Assembly: GCA_027323595.1 (NCBI GenBank)
Contig: DAHWBL010000129.1
Location: 1 to 7,607, forward strand
Source: Acetobacteraceae bacterium
GTDB lineage: Bacteria > Pseudomonadota > Alphaproteobacteria > Acetobacterales > Acetobacteraceae
Length of the DNA stretch: 7,607 nt
Reading direction: 5' to 3'
In this document: one piece after another, positions 1 through 6,650 of the stretch
How positions within the stretch are numbered: the stretch's first letter is position 1
Layout: each line of letters starts with the position of its first letter
Notes under the pieces: generated by a model
What the model was told of the DNA's origin: nothing
Database searches by the model: none
What the model saw: only the letters and a program-made list of their open reading frames with translations
Position numbers and translations under genes: made by a program

Positions 1-704
1 GCATACACCATCCCCGGCAGCCGCGTGTCGATCGCGAATTGTGCTGAGCCGTCCACCTTCACCGGCACATCCACCCGCTTCATCGGCGTGCCGATGAATT
101 TATACCGCTCGGGGGTCTTGATGACGGGCTCGGCGGTCAACACGATTTTGGCGGCATCGCCGGCGAGTTCGCCATAGCGCAACGTCCGGCCGCTCGGCGT
201 GTGCGTGACCACGCTCATCGCCGCCGAACATTCGCCCGCCGGCACGCCCCAACGCGTCGCCGCGGCCTGGATCAGCCGCACCCGCGCGCTCGCGCCCACC
301 TGCTGCATCCTGATGTGCGCGTCACGCACCGTGTGGCTGCCGACCGAGGACATGTCGCCATAGACATTGCCCTCGCGCCGGCTGCGCCCGGGCGAGCCAT
401 ATTCCACCCGCACGCGCGACCAGTCGCATTCCAGCTCCTCGGTCACGATCATCGGCAGCGAGGTCATGCTCCCCTGCCCCAGCTCGGCGCGGGTGTAGCG
501 AATAAGGATGCTGTCATCAGGATCGATGGCGATCCAGGCATCGATGTCATAGGGGCTGCTGTCGCCGTGGTCCCATGGCTGGGCGGCCACCGTCATGGCG
601 CGCGCGCCGCGGCCGACAAGCCCCACCCCCACGGCGAGGCCGCCGGCCAGCGTGGCCCCGGTGCGGATGAAAAGGCGACGGCTGAGAGTGACAGATGCGT
701 TCAT
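1..704 (-). CDS. IorB-type molybdopterin-binding oxidoreductase subunit (N-terminal third, runs off the left edge)
   Basis: Reading the minus strand from an ATG at 704 gives 234 complete codons without a stop to the window edge. The product matches the N-terminus of the isoquinoline 1-oxidoreductase beta / aldehyde-oxidase-like molybdenum subunits, usually about 720-770 residues, so two-thirds lies outside. Residues 8-14 read SRRLFIR, a classical twin-arginine motif. A Gly/Ala/Leu-rich stretch follows and a likely cleavage site sits after ARA at 34-36, so export of the folded, cofactor-loaded enzyme is expected. Residues 74-85 (ELGQGSMTSLPM), followed by TEELECDW, are the conserved block of this family. 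A second family-like block is VDGSAQFAID near the visible end. The start lies 10 bases after the IorA-type stop codon, with a strong Shine-Dalgarno between them. The family hydroxylates N-heterocycles or oxidises aldehydes. The substrate here is unknown, and the catalytic Glu is outside the window. Confidence 0.9.
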   Translation of the reverse strand, partial: MNASVTLSRRLFIRTGATLAGGLAVGVGLVGRGARAMTVAAQPWDHGDSSPYDIDAWIAIDPDDSILIRYTRAELGQGSMTSLPMIVTEELECDWSRVRVEYGSPGRSRREGNVYGDMSSVGSHTVRDAHIRMQQVGASARVRLIQAAATRWGVPAGECSAAMSVVTHTPSGRTLRYGELAGDAAKIVLTAEPVIKTPERYKFIGTPMKRVDVPVKVDGSAQFAIDTRLPGMVY

Positions 705-707
705 GGC

Positions 708-716
708 TTCCCCCTC
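708..716 (-). promoter_or_regulatory. Ribosome binding site of the IorB-type gene, overlapping the IorA-type stop
   Basis: The minus strand reads GAGGGGGAA here, ending 3 bases before the ATG at 704, with the AGGGGG core 5 bases away. It overlaps the TGA of the upstream gene (717-715). This fixes the start and suggests the two subunits are translated in a coupled way. Confidence 0.7.
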
Positions 717-1170
717 AGGCTTTCATCATGTCGGCGGCGCGATGCACCGCCCGACGCAGCCGCTCATAGGTGCCACAACGGCAAATATTGGTGAGATTGC
801 CGTCGATATCGGCATCCGTCGGATCGGGGATCTGCTGCAACAACGCCACCGTCGCCATGATCTGCCCGGACTGGCAATAGCCGCATTGCGGCACATCCTC
901 GGCGATCCAGGCCTGCTGCACCGGATGGCTGCGATCCGCCGACAGCCCCTCGATGGTGGTGATGCTCGCGCCCTCCAGCGCGCCGATCGGCGCCGAGCAG
1001 GAACGCAGCGGCTGGCCGTCCAGATGCACGGTGCAGGCGCCGCATTCGGCCACACCGCAGCCGAATTTCGTGCCGGTGAGCCCGATGACGTCGCGCAGCA
1101 CCCACAGCAGGGGGGTGTCCGGCTCGATGTCGATCTCGTGGCGCGTCCCGTTGACGGTAATGCTGATCAT
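715..1170 (-). CDS. IorA-type (2Fe-2S)-binding subunit of a molybdenum hydroxylase
   Basis: This 151-residue protein carries electrons from the molybdenum site of its IorB-type partner through two [2Fe-2S] clusters. The plant-ferredoxin-like N-terminal cluster is bound by C38, C43, C46 and C58 (GCGVAECGACTV region). The C-terminal four-helix cluster domain uses C96 and C99 (CGYCQSGQIM) and C130 and C132 (CRC). All eight cysteines are present. CQSGQ in place of the CTPG of the other small subunit in this window is typical of the IorA branch. The length agrees with the family (about 152). I chose the ATG at 1170 because AAGGGGG lies just upstream and the family starts MISITVNG; the longer frame from 1209 adds 13 residues that look like leader sequence. 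There is no signal peptide, so it would be exported bound to the Tat-bearing partner. No FAD subunit accompanies the pair, so electrons probably pass to a cytochrome c encoded outside the window. Confidence 0.93.
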   Translation of the reverse strand: MISITVNGTRHEIDIEPDTPLLWVLRDVIGLTGTKFGCGVAECGACTVHLDGQPLRSCSAPIGALEGASITTIEGLSADRSHPVQQAWIAEDVPQCGYCQSGQIMATVALLQQIPDPTDADIDGNLTNICRCGTYERLRRAVHRAADMMKA

Positions 1171-1174
1171 GCTG

Positions 1175-1181
1175 CCCCCTT
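1175..1181 (-). promoter_or_regulatory. Ribosome binding site of the IorA-type gene
   Basis: The minus strand reads AAGGGGG four bases before the ATG at 1170 (about 6 bases from its AAGGG core). It decides between this start and the in-frame ATG at 1209. Confidence 0.65.
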
Positions 1182-1190
1182 CGCGTGCCC

Positions 1191-1227
1191 GATCGCCGGC
1201 GCATCTCAAAAACGCGCGCGGGCGATC
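1191..1227. repeat. Imperfect inverted repeat in the IorA-type leader
   Basis: GATCGCC at 1191-1197 is matched by GGCGATC at 1221-1227. After one mismatch (1198/1220) the arms continue for four more pairs (1199-1202 with 1216-1219), leaving a 13-base loop. In the minus-strand transcript this could fold as a hairpin ending 20 bases before the IorA-type start codon; as DNA it could be an operator. The run of Ts lies in the loop, not after the stem, so it is not a terminator. Confidence 0.55.
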
Positions 1228-1229
1228 AC

Positions 1230-1243
1230 TGCATTCGATTGCA
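1230..1243. repeat. Short imperfect palindrome, possible operator
   Basis: The sequence has the form TGCA-n-TCGA-n-TGCA. It is a 14-base dyad in which only the symmetric pair of positions 5 and 10 fails to match. It overlaps the transcription start expected from the weak promoter candidate next to it, which is where a repressor would sit. No regulator gene is in the window, so the binding protein is unknown. Confidence 0.35.
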
Positions 1244-1294
1244 AACTAGCATAATCGCAGAGCCGGCCAAGCAGAAATTGCGCCGCCCACCCGA

Positions 1295-3373
1295 TCAGGC
1301 AGCACGCACCGAGGTCACGAAGCCGTCAACCTCGCCCGACAATATCCCGGCCTGGCGCGACACCACCGCCGCCGCGTCCTGCACCTCGCGCGCCACCGTG
1401 CCGGTGCCATCGGCCACCGCGCTGACCCCGCCGATGGTGTCGGTCACCGCACGCACCGCGCCGGAGGTCTGCTGGATGTTGCGCGCGATCTCCGCGGTCG
1501 CCACGCCCTGCTCCTCCACCGCCGCGGCGATCGCCCCGGCCACCGCGCCGATCTCGCCAATGGTCACCACGATCGCCTCGATCCGCGCCACCGCCTCGCG
1601 CGTGGCGGCCTGAACCTGGCTGATCTGCCGGCTGATCTCCTCGGTCGCCTGCCCGGTCTGCCCGGCCAGCGCCTTCACCTCCGACGCCACCACCGCGAAG
1701 CCCTTGCCCGCCTCGCCGGCGCGCGCCGCCTCGATCGTCGCGTTCAGTGCCAGAAGATTGGTCTGCCCGGCGATGCCCTTGATCAGCTCGACGACATCGC
1801 CGATCCGGCTCGCGCTTTCCGCCAGCGCCCGCACGGTGACATCGGTGCGCCGCGCATCCTCGGTCGCGCGCAGGGTGATTTCGGCGGACTGGCCGACCTG
1901 GGTGCTGATCTCGCGGATCGACGCGCTGAGTTCCTCGGACGCCGCCGCCAGCGCCTGCACATTGCCCGCCGCCTCACCCGCCGCGCCGGCCACCGTGCCG
2001 GCCTGTTCGCCGGTTCGCGCCGCCGCGTCGGCCATCGAGGTCGCTGCCGCCTCCATCTGCCGCGAGGAGCCGGCAAGCTCGGTCACCAACGCCGCCACCC
2101 TGGCCTCGAAGCCACGCACCAGCGACTCCAGCCGCGCGGCACGTTCCTCCCGCCCGGCACGCTCGACCTGTTGCTCGGCCGCCGCCTGCTGCGCCGCCAT
2201 CGCGCCCTGCCGCAAGGTCTCCACGGCCGCCGCCATCCGCCCGATTTCGTCGCGCCGCTCGCACGCGGGAACCACCAGCGCGAAGTCCGAACGGGCGATC
2301 CGCTCGATGACATCGCTCAGCGCCAGCACCGGCGCCACCAGACGCCGCGTCAGCAGGGCCAGCACCGCCACCACCGCGCCCACCAGCAGCACCAGCACGC
2401 AGGCCACCACCACCAGACGCCACAGCGCTGCCTGCCGCGCCGCCTCGGCGCGCGCATCCGCCTTGTCCAGCGCGGCGTCCCGCACCGCCATCGCCGCGTT
2501 GGCGCCATCAACCATGGTGACGGCGAACGCCTGCGCTTCACCCGGATAGGCCGTGCCGGCGCGCCCCGCCGACACCACCGCGCGATAGCCCGGCATGGTC
2601 TTCTCCATCGCCGCGCGCGCCGCCTCGGTCGTTGCCGCCAGATCGGGATAGTCGCGCAGCCTGCGCAACTGCGACGCGACATTGCCCCAGCCCTGCGCCA
2701 CCTGTGCATCCACGCCGGCGAGCTGCTCCAGCATCGCGGGCTCCATCTTCCGGCCGGCCGCGATCATGATCACCACCGGCCCGGTGCGCCGCGAGGTCAG
2801 CTCGCGCATCTCCCAGCCGCGCCGCGCCAGCAGCACCAGATCCAGCACCTGGCCATCACGTTGCAGCGCCGCCGTGTCGCTCGCATCGAGGGCCGCGTTG
2901 AGGGCCACGGTCTTGTGCTCCAGCGCCGCGAGAAATGCGCCGACAAAATCGGCCGGGCGCGCCGACGGCGCCTGCGCATAATCCGCCGCCGCACGCTGCC
3001 GCCAATCCGTCAACGTGTCCGACAGATCCTTCAGGACCGCCAACTGGCCCGTCCAGTCACCGGCCGCGTCGGCGCGAATGCGCCCCGCCGCCGCGCTCAG
3101 CGCCGCATCGGTGCGCCGCTGGGTCGCCGCGATCTGGGTTTGCTGTGCCTGGTCGAAAGGCTTGGCGGAGACGATCGGGTCGAGAATGGCAACCCGCTCA
3201 CCAGCCAGCGCCTCGGCCAGCACCATCAGATGACGGTCCACCGACACCGCCTCCTGCACCCGCCCGGCCTGGCGATATTGCCCGACCGCATCGACGAGCA
3301 TGTCCACCGCGAGCCCACCGGAGAGAACCCCGAGCCCGCCCATGCACACCATGAAAAGCGTCCTGATCCGCAT
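1295..3373 (-). CDS. Methyl-accepting chemotaxis protein (chemoreceptor) with large periplasmic helical sensor
   Basis: This 692-residue transmembrane chemoreceptor would pass ligand signals to CheA/CheW. From the N-terminus I see a first membrane helix (about 4-26), then a periplasmic segment of about 290 residues, predominantly helical and Ala-rich. The second membrane helix is at about 319-341 and a HAMP domain at about 342-395. A long coiled-coil signalling domain follows. Its hairpin tip (about 525-572) has the near-invariant QTNLLALNATIEAARAGEAG block and then KGFAVVASEVKALA. There is no C-terminal CheR/CheB-docking pentapeptide; the protein ends VTSVRAA. The sensor has two similar-looking halves (RRTDAAL near 86-92; WEMRELTSRRTG near 187-198), which recalls nitrate/nitrite-sensing (NIT-like) modules, but this is only a resemblance. 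I chose the ATG at 3373, preceded by AGGGTGGGG, over a TTG five codons upstream at 3388. Its position suggests it may sense a substrate of the neighbouring enzymes or importer. Confidence 0.95.
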   Translation of the reverse strand: MRIRTLFMVCMGGLGVLSGGLAVDMLVDAVGQYRQAGRVQEAVSVDRHLMVLAEALAGERVAILDPIVSAKPFDQAQQTQIAATQRRTDAALSAAAGRIRADAAGDWTGQLAVLKDLSDTLTDWRQRAAADYAQAPSARPADFVGAFLAALEHKTVALNAALDASDTAALQRDGQVLDLVLLARRGWEMRELTSRRTGPVVIMIAAGRKMEPAMLEQLAGVDAQVAQGWGNVASQLRRLRDYPDLAATTEAARAAMEKTMPGYRAVVSAGRAGTAYPGEAQAFAVTMVDGANAAMAVRDAALDKADARAEAARQAALWRLVVVACVLVLLVGAVVAVLALLTRRLVAPVLALSDVIERIARSDFALVVPACERRDEIGRMAAAVETLRQGAMAAQQAAAEQQVERAGREERAARLESLVRGFEARVAALVTELAGSSRQMEAAATSMADAAARTGEQAGTVAGAAGEAAGNVQALAAASEELSASIREISTQVGQSAEITLRATEDARRTDVTVRALAESASRIGDVVELIKGIAGQTNLLALNATIEAARAGEAGKGFAVVASEVKALAGQTGQATEEISRQISQVQAATREAVARIEAIVVTIGEIGAVAGAIAAAVEEQGVATAEIARNIQQTSGAVRAVTDTIGGVSAVADGTGTVAREVQDAAAVVSRQAGILSGEVDGFVTSVRAA

Positions 3374-3443
3374 CGCCCCACCCTGCAAGCAACCAACCCC
3401 GAGCCTGCGCCAAGGACGATGAACAGCGGATGAACGCGCCGGC
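3374..3443 (-). other. 70-base gap between permease and chemoreceptor genes
   Basis: I see no clear promoter and no terminator here. The small palindrome at 3440-3450 (CGGCT-C-AGCCG) spans the permease stop but has a one-base centre and no T-run. The gap is long enough for a separate promoter, yet transcription from the operon upstream could also run through into the chemoreceptor gene. Confidence 0.3.
3376..3384 (-). promoter_or_regulatory. Ribosome binding site of the chemoreceptor gene
   Basis: The minus strand reads AGGGTGGGG upstream of ATG 3373, with AGGG seven bases away. The site lies between the ATG and the upstream in-frame TTG at 3388, so it supports the ATG as the true start. Confidence 0.6.
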
Positions 3444-4235
3444 TCAGCCGCCCCCCAGCATCGACATGTCCTGCCGGCGCGTCGCCCAGCCGGTCATGCG
3501 GGATTCGATCAAGGAGAAGATCAGATAAGTGGCAAACCCCATCGCCGCGACCACGACGAGGCCCGCGAACATCAGCGGCACGCGAAACTGGGCGCCGGCC
3601 TGCAACATCAAAAAGCCGATGCCGTCGTTCGAGGCGAGCGTCTCCGAAATCACCGCGCCGACGAAGGCAAGCGTGATCGCGATCTTCAGCGAGGCGAAAA
3701 AATACGGCAGCGAGCGCGGCAGACCCACCTTGCGCAAAATGTCGATCCGCGACGCGCCGAGCGAACGCAGCACATCCTCCAGCTCGGGCTCGGTGGTGAT
3801 CAGACCGGCGGCGACATTGACCGCGATGGGAAAGAAGGAAAGCAAAAAAGCCGTGGTGATGGCTGGCGGATGGCCAATTCCCATCCACAGCACCAGGATC
3901 GGCACCACCGCCGCCTTGGGCATGGAATTCACCCCCACCAGCACCGGATACAACCCCGCATAGGCCAGCCGCGAGGTGCCGATCAGCATACCGATCAGCG
4001 CGCCGATGACCACGCCAAAGCCAAACCCGATCATCGTGTTGGTCAGCGTGAACAGCGCATGGTCGAAGATCGGCTTGCGATAATGGATGAAGGCGACAGC
4101 GATCTGGCTCGGCGCGGGCAGCACGAATTCGCGCACCGAAAATCCCCGCACGACGCCTTCCCAGGCGAGCAGCGAACCGATGACCACGATCCATGGCATC
4201 GCCAGTTCCAGCCGATGAAAATTGCGCGGCGTCAC
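3444..4235 (-). CDS. ABC transporter permease, SsuC/TauC type
   Basis: This 263-residue inner-membrane permease belongs to the binding-protein-dependent importer family (BPD_transp_1) used for sulfonates, nitrate, thiamine precursors and similar small molecules. About six hydrophobic segments are visible: near 14-30, 62-88, 95-114, 122-147, 183-200 and 219-243. The cytoplasmic EAA loop that contacts the ATPase is at about 151-176 (EDVLRSLGAS...VGLPRSLPYF), with the conserved Gly at its centre. Residues 37-45 (FVLPAPSQI) are the usual N-terminal family signature. I chose the GTG at 4235; an ATG at residue 13 would remove part of the cytoplasmic N-terminus. It follows the substrate-binding gene by 33 bases in the same frame, separated by two in-frame TGA codons, so it is a separate protein. 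The ATPase partner is not adjacent downstream and must lie elsewhere. Confidence 0.93.
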   Translation of the reverse strand: MTPRNFHRLELAMPWIVVIGSLLAWEGVVRGFSVREFVLPAPSQIAVAFIHYRKPIFDHALFTLTNTMIGFGFGVVIGALIGMLIGTSRLAYAGLYPVLVGVNSMPKAAVVPILVLWMGIGHPPAITTAFLLSFFPIAVNVAAGLITTEPELEDVLRSLGASRIDILRKVGLPRSLPYFFASLKIAITLAFVGAVISETLASNDGIGFLMLQAGAQFRVPLMFAGLVVVAAMGFATYLIFSLIESRMTGWATRRQDMSMLGGG

Positions 4236-4268
4236 GCCGTCGCCCGCGCGGCGATGGCGTCAGAAACC

Positions 4269-5306
4269 TCAGGCAATGGCGCGATCCCCCGCCGGGGGCA
4301 TGAAGCGCGGATCATACAGTGCCTCGACCGTCGGCGCGGAGGAGAAATTCAGCCCCTCCCTGATGAAGCCGATCGCCCGCGCGATCCGATCCGTGCTGAC
4401 CGCGCCAAGCCCGTTCTGCCGCACGTTCGCGGTGAGGATCAGCTTGTCATAGACCCAGTTCAGGCGGGCGAGTTCGGTCGGCGTGTCGAGCAACTGGTTG
4501 CGCGCCACCACCGCATCGATCGCCGCCGCCCGGCTGCCCGAAGCGGCCACCCAGCCGCGCGCGACGGCCAGCGCCATGCGCCGCACCAGATCGGGGTCGC
4601 GCGCCGCCACCTCGCGATTGACCAGCAGCGCGTTGCCGAAAAAATCGAACCCCGAGCGGCTGTAATAGAGAAGATGAATGTCCTCAAGCTTCACGCCATT
4701 GCCGATCAGGTTGAAGACCGCGGTATAATCGAACGCGACCACCGCATCGACATCGCCCTTCAACAGCATCGCGTCACGCAGCTTGACATCGAGCGTGACC
4801 CGCTGGATCGAAGCCGGATCGATATGATTGAGTTTGAGCAGCGCCGGCAGTAACTGCGCGCCCGCATCCGCGGTGCCGGTGCCCAGGCGAAAGCGCGGCA
4901 GATCCTGCAACGAGGCGAGCGGCTTGCGCGAAAGGCTCAGTATAACGCCTGGAAACACATCATAGATCGGCATCACGATCATCGGCGCGGAGTCCGGATT
5001 GCGGCAGGCGAACTGGATCAGCGTGCTGGCATCGGCCAGGCCGAATGCGTGCGTGCCCGCGGCCACCCGGGCAATGCTTGCCGCCGATCCGCTCGACGCA
5101 TCGGGGGTCACGTCAAGACCAAGGTCGGCGTAGATATGCCGGTCGATCGCCAGGAAATCCGGCGCGGTTGCTCCATCGGCAACGAATTCAAGACTGAGCT
5201 TCACCCGATCGGGCGCGCCCGCGAACGTCCGCGCCGGCATGATCGCGCTCGCGGCAAGCCCAGCCTGCATCAATTTCCGCCGTGCCATCGCCGCGCCGCG
5301 TTTCAT
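4269..5306 (-). CDS. ABC transporter substrate-binding protein, SsuA/THI5 (NMT1) type
   Basis: This 345-residue periplasmic ligand-binding protein would deliver a small molecule to the permease encoded next. The mature part begins with a beta strand (VKLSLEFVADG) and an FLAIDRHIYADLGLDV segment. SGSAASIARVAAGTHAFGLADAS follows in the layout typical of NMT1/THI5-like proteins, where the ligand sits between two lobes. The N-terminus carries a twin-arginine-like signal (ARRKLMQAG, residues 8-16) with a short, weakly hydrophobic core and a possible cleavage site after FAGA, so Tat export is plausible. I chose the ATG at 5306, preceded by AGGGGGA at 5319-5313. The frame stays open upstream into the 2Fe-2S gene, but that part is an out-of-frame shadow. 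It lies 16 bases after the stop of the 2Fe-2S subunit gene, so it is probably co-transcribed with the hydroxylase. The ligand is not deducible; a hydroxylase substrate such as an N-heterocycle or purine is inference. Confidence 0.9.
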   Translation of the reverse strand: MKRGAAMARRKLMQAGLAASAIMPARTFAGAPDRVKLSLEFVADGATAPDFLAIDRHIYADLGLDVTPDASSGSAASIARVAAGTHAFGLADASTLIQFACRNPDSAPMIVMPIYDVFPGVILSLSRKPLASLQDLPRFRLGTGTADAGAQLLPALLKLNHIDPASIQRVTLDVKLRDAMLLKGDVDAVVAFDYTAVFNLIGNGVKLEDIHLLYYSRSGFDFFGNALLVNREVAARDPDLVRRMALAVARGWVAASGSRAAAIDAVVARNQLLDTPTELARLNWVYDKLILTANVRQNGLGAVSTDRIARAIGFIREGLNFSSAPTVEALYDPRFMPPAGDRAIA

Positions 5307-5312
5307 GCCCGA

Positions 5313-5319
5313 TCCCCCT
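5313..5319 (-). promoter_or_regulatory. Ribosome binding site of the substrate-binding protein gene
   Basis: AGGGGGA on the minus strand, 6 bases before the ATG at 5306. It selects this start over the ATG six codons further in (5288), which would begin immediately before the twin arginines. Confidence 0.65.
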
Positions 5320-5322
5320 GTG

Positions 5323-5823
5323 TCACGCGCTGTCCGGCCCCGCGCGCCGGCCTGCCTCGTCGTGCATGTGCGCCGCCGCGGCAAGGATCGCGCGCACGAT
5401 CCCGGCATATCCGGTGCAGCGGCACAGATGACCCGCGATCCCTTCACGCACCGCCGCCTCGGTCGGCAACGGGACACGCCCAAGCAAATCATACGCCATG
5501 ACCAGCATGCCCGGCGTACAATAGCCGCATTGCAGCGCATGGTTTTCATGAAATGCCCGCCGCAGCGCGACCATGCGCGGATCGTCCCGCAGCCCCTCCA
5601 GCGTCGTCACCGCGCGGCCCTCACACATCACCGCGAGCGACAGGCAGGCGCGCACCGCCTTGCCGTCCAGCAGAACCGTGCAGGCACCGCAGGCGCCATG
5701 TTCACAGCCAAGATGCACGCTGGTCAGCGACAATGCATCACGCAGACAGTCCGCCAGGCTGGTGCGCGGCGCGAGATGCAGCGCATGGGGATCGCCGTTG
5801 ACGGTGATGTCCACCCCGCTCAT
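5323..5823 (-). CDS. (2Fe-2S)-binding small subunit of a xanthine dehydrogenase/CO dehydrogenase-type hydroxylase
   Basis: This 166-residue electron-transfer subunit (CoxS/XdhC-like fold class) links the molybdenum and FAD subunits. The N-terminal ferredoxin domain binds one [2Fe-2S] cluster through C40, C45, C48 and C60 (GCEHGACGACTV). The helical domain binds the second through C99 and C102 (CGYCTPGM) and C134 and C136 (CRCTGY). All ligands are intact and the length is normal. Its ATG overlaps the FAD subunit's TGA (ATGA, 5823-5820), with GGAGG 10 bases upstream. There is no signal peptide, in keeping with a cytoplasmic enzyme. It shares only the fold with the IorA-type subunit further along: CTPGM against CQSGQ marks different branches. 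The Ala-rich tail after about residue 147 is slightly longer than the family core. Confidence 0.95.
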   Translation of the reverse strand: MSGVDITVNGDPHALHLAPRTSLADCLRDALSLTSVHLGCEHGACGACTVLLDGKAVRACLSLAVMCEGRAVTTLEGLRDDPRMVALRRAFHENHALQCGYCTPGMLVMAYDLLGRVPLPTEAAVREGIAGHLCRCTGYAGIVRAILAAAAHMHDEAGRRAGPDSA

Positions 5824-6650
5824 CGCGCCCGCGCCTCCGCCACCGCCTGCATCACCGTGGCACGATGCAGCCGCGCGGCATACGCGTCCGCGACATCGAT
5901 TTCTCCGACGAGGTCTTCGGCGAGCGCCGCCTCCAGCCGCTCGCCCGATGCGTCGGGCCAGGTGGTCAGCACCTCACCCACGCCCGCAAGCGACAGCACC
6001 CGCCCCCCGGCACCGGCCAGCGCCACGCGGGCGCCGCCATCGCCAAGCACCACGATGGCCAGGGACATCGCGAAAGCCCCTGTCTTTTTCACCACTTTCG
6101 ATATACCCACCCGCGCGCCATCGGCCAGAACCGGCACCTCGAACCCGACAATGATCTCGCCGGGCGTGAGCGATGTCATGTAGGTGCCGCGCACCAACCC
6201 GGCGACCGGCTCGCGGCGCCCACCCTGCGGACCGGCAATGATCGCGGTGGCGCGCAACGCGATCAGACCGGCCGGCCAGTCCGCGGCTGGGTCCGCGAGC
6301 GCAACGCTGCCGCCGATGGTACCCTGGTTGCGCACCGCGCGATAGGCGATGCGCGCGGCGATGCGGCGCATCACCCCCTGGCCGGGGTCCGGCGCCAGAC
6401 CGTCCTCGATCGCGGCGTGGGTGGTGGCGGCACCGATGGTGACGTGACGCGCCGATGCATCGCACCGCGCGAGCTCGTCGAGCCGGCTGACATCGACCAG
6501 GCAGCCAACCCGCGTCAGCCGCAATGCCAGGATCGGCAACAAGGATTGCCCACCCGCGATCACCGCGGTTTCGTCGGGCGCGCCGGCGACCAGCCGCACC
6601 GCCTCATCGAGGCGCGCGGGGCGAACATACTCGAACCGCGCGGGCTTCAC
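5820..6650 (-). CDS. FAD-binding medium subunit of a xanthine dehydrogenase/CO dehydrogenase-type hydroxylase
   Basis: This 276-residue flavoprotein subunit (CoxM-like) accepts electrons from the 2Fe-2S subunit. The N-terminal family signature is FEYVRPARLDEAV. The two FAD-binding loops are both present: AGGQSLLP at 32-39 and TIGGS at 111-115 within RNQGTIGGSVALADPAAD. The C-terminal part (from about 175) corresponds to the CO_deh_flav_C domain, and the length is normal. I chose the GTG at 6650, whose bases overlap the TGA of the molybdenum subunit (GTGA, 6650-6647), giving the expected family N-terminus. The same frame is open as far as 7025, but that part is a shadow of the molybdenum subunit gene. 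The large-medium-small order with 4-base overlaps points to coupled translation of a three-subunit complex. The electron acceptor and substrate are not evident. Confidence 0.94.
   Translation of the reverse strand: MKPARFEYVRPARLDEAVRLVAGAPDETAVIAGGQSLLPILALRLTRVGCLVDVSRLDELARCDASARHVTIGAATTHAAIEDGLAPDPGQGVMRRIAARIAYRAVRNQGTIGGSVALADPAADWPAGLIALRATAIIAGPQGGRREPVAGLVRGTYMTSLTPGEIIVGFEVPVLADGARVGISKVVKKTGAFAMSLAIVVLGDGGARVALAGAGGRVLSLAGVGEVLTTWPDASGERLEAALAEDLVGEIDVADAYAARLHRATVMQAVAEARAR

Larger units (their letters stand above)
1171..1294 (-). promoter_or_regulatory. Intergenic leader between the chemoreceptor and the IorAB-type genes
   Basis: This is the longest non-coding gap in the window (124 bases). 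Its part at about 1237-1280 is clearly richer in A+T than its surroundings. A weak sigma-70-like candidate on the minus strand has a -10 of TATGCT at 1253-1248. Its poor -35 is TTCTGC at 1276-1271, with a 17-base spacer. This would put the transcription start near 1241. I found no hairpin followed by a T-tract, so no intrinsic terminator for the chemoreceptor gene. A separate promoter for the IorAB pair is likely from the layout, but the exact boxes are uncertain. Confidence 0.3.

Noticed and set aside
1203..1220. GC-rich run next to five Ts (minus strand) as a terminator for the chemoreceptor gene
   Set aside because: The Ts fall in the loop of the larger inverted repeat, and the GC run alone has no usable stem-loop before them.
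2171..3433. 420-codon open frame on the plus strand opposite the chemoreceptor gene
   Set aside because: Its product is rich in Arg, His, Pro and Gln with no recognisable domain, as expected for the antisense of a GC-rich gene. The minus-strand chemoreceptor is unmistakable.
3440..3450. Small palindrome at the permease stop codon as a terminator
   Set aside because: A five-base stem with a one-base centre cannot form a proper hairpin, and no T-tract follows.
3226..4194. 322-codon minus-strand frame overlapping the permease and the start of the chemoreceptor
   Set aside because: It is a different frame of the permease gene. The 3444-4235 frame shows the EAA loop and membrane helices, while this one does not.
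4236..4268. Possible fusion or stop-codon readthrough between the binding protein and the permease, which share a reading frame
   Set aside because: Two in-frame TGA codons separate them, there is no selenocysteine-type structure, and separate proteins are the family norm.
3870..4853. 327-codon open frame on the plus strand opposite the permease and binding-protein genes
   Set aside because: It spans two real genes on the other strand and has shadow-like composition without any family motif.
5239..6183. 314-codon open frame on the plus strand opposite the FAD and 2Fe-2S subunit genes
   Set aside because: Low-complexity Arg/Ala/His-rich product; the opposite strand encodes clear, overlapping hydroxylase subunits.
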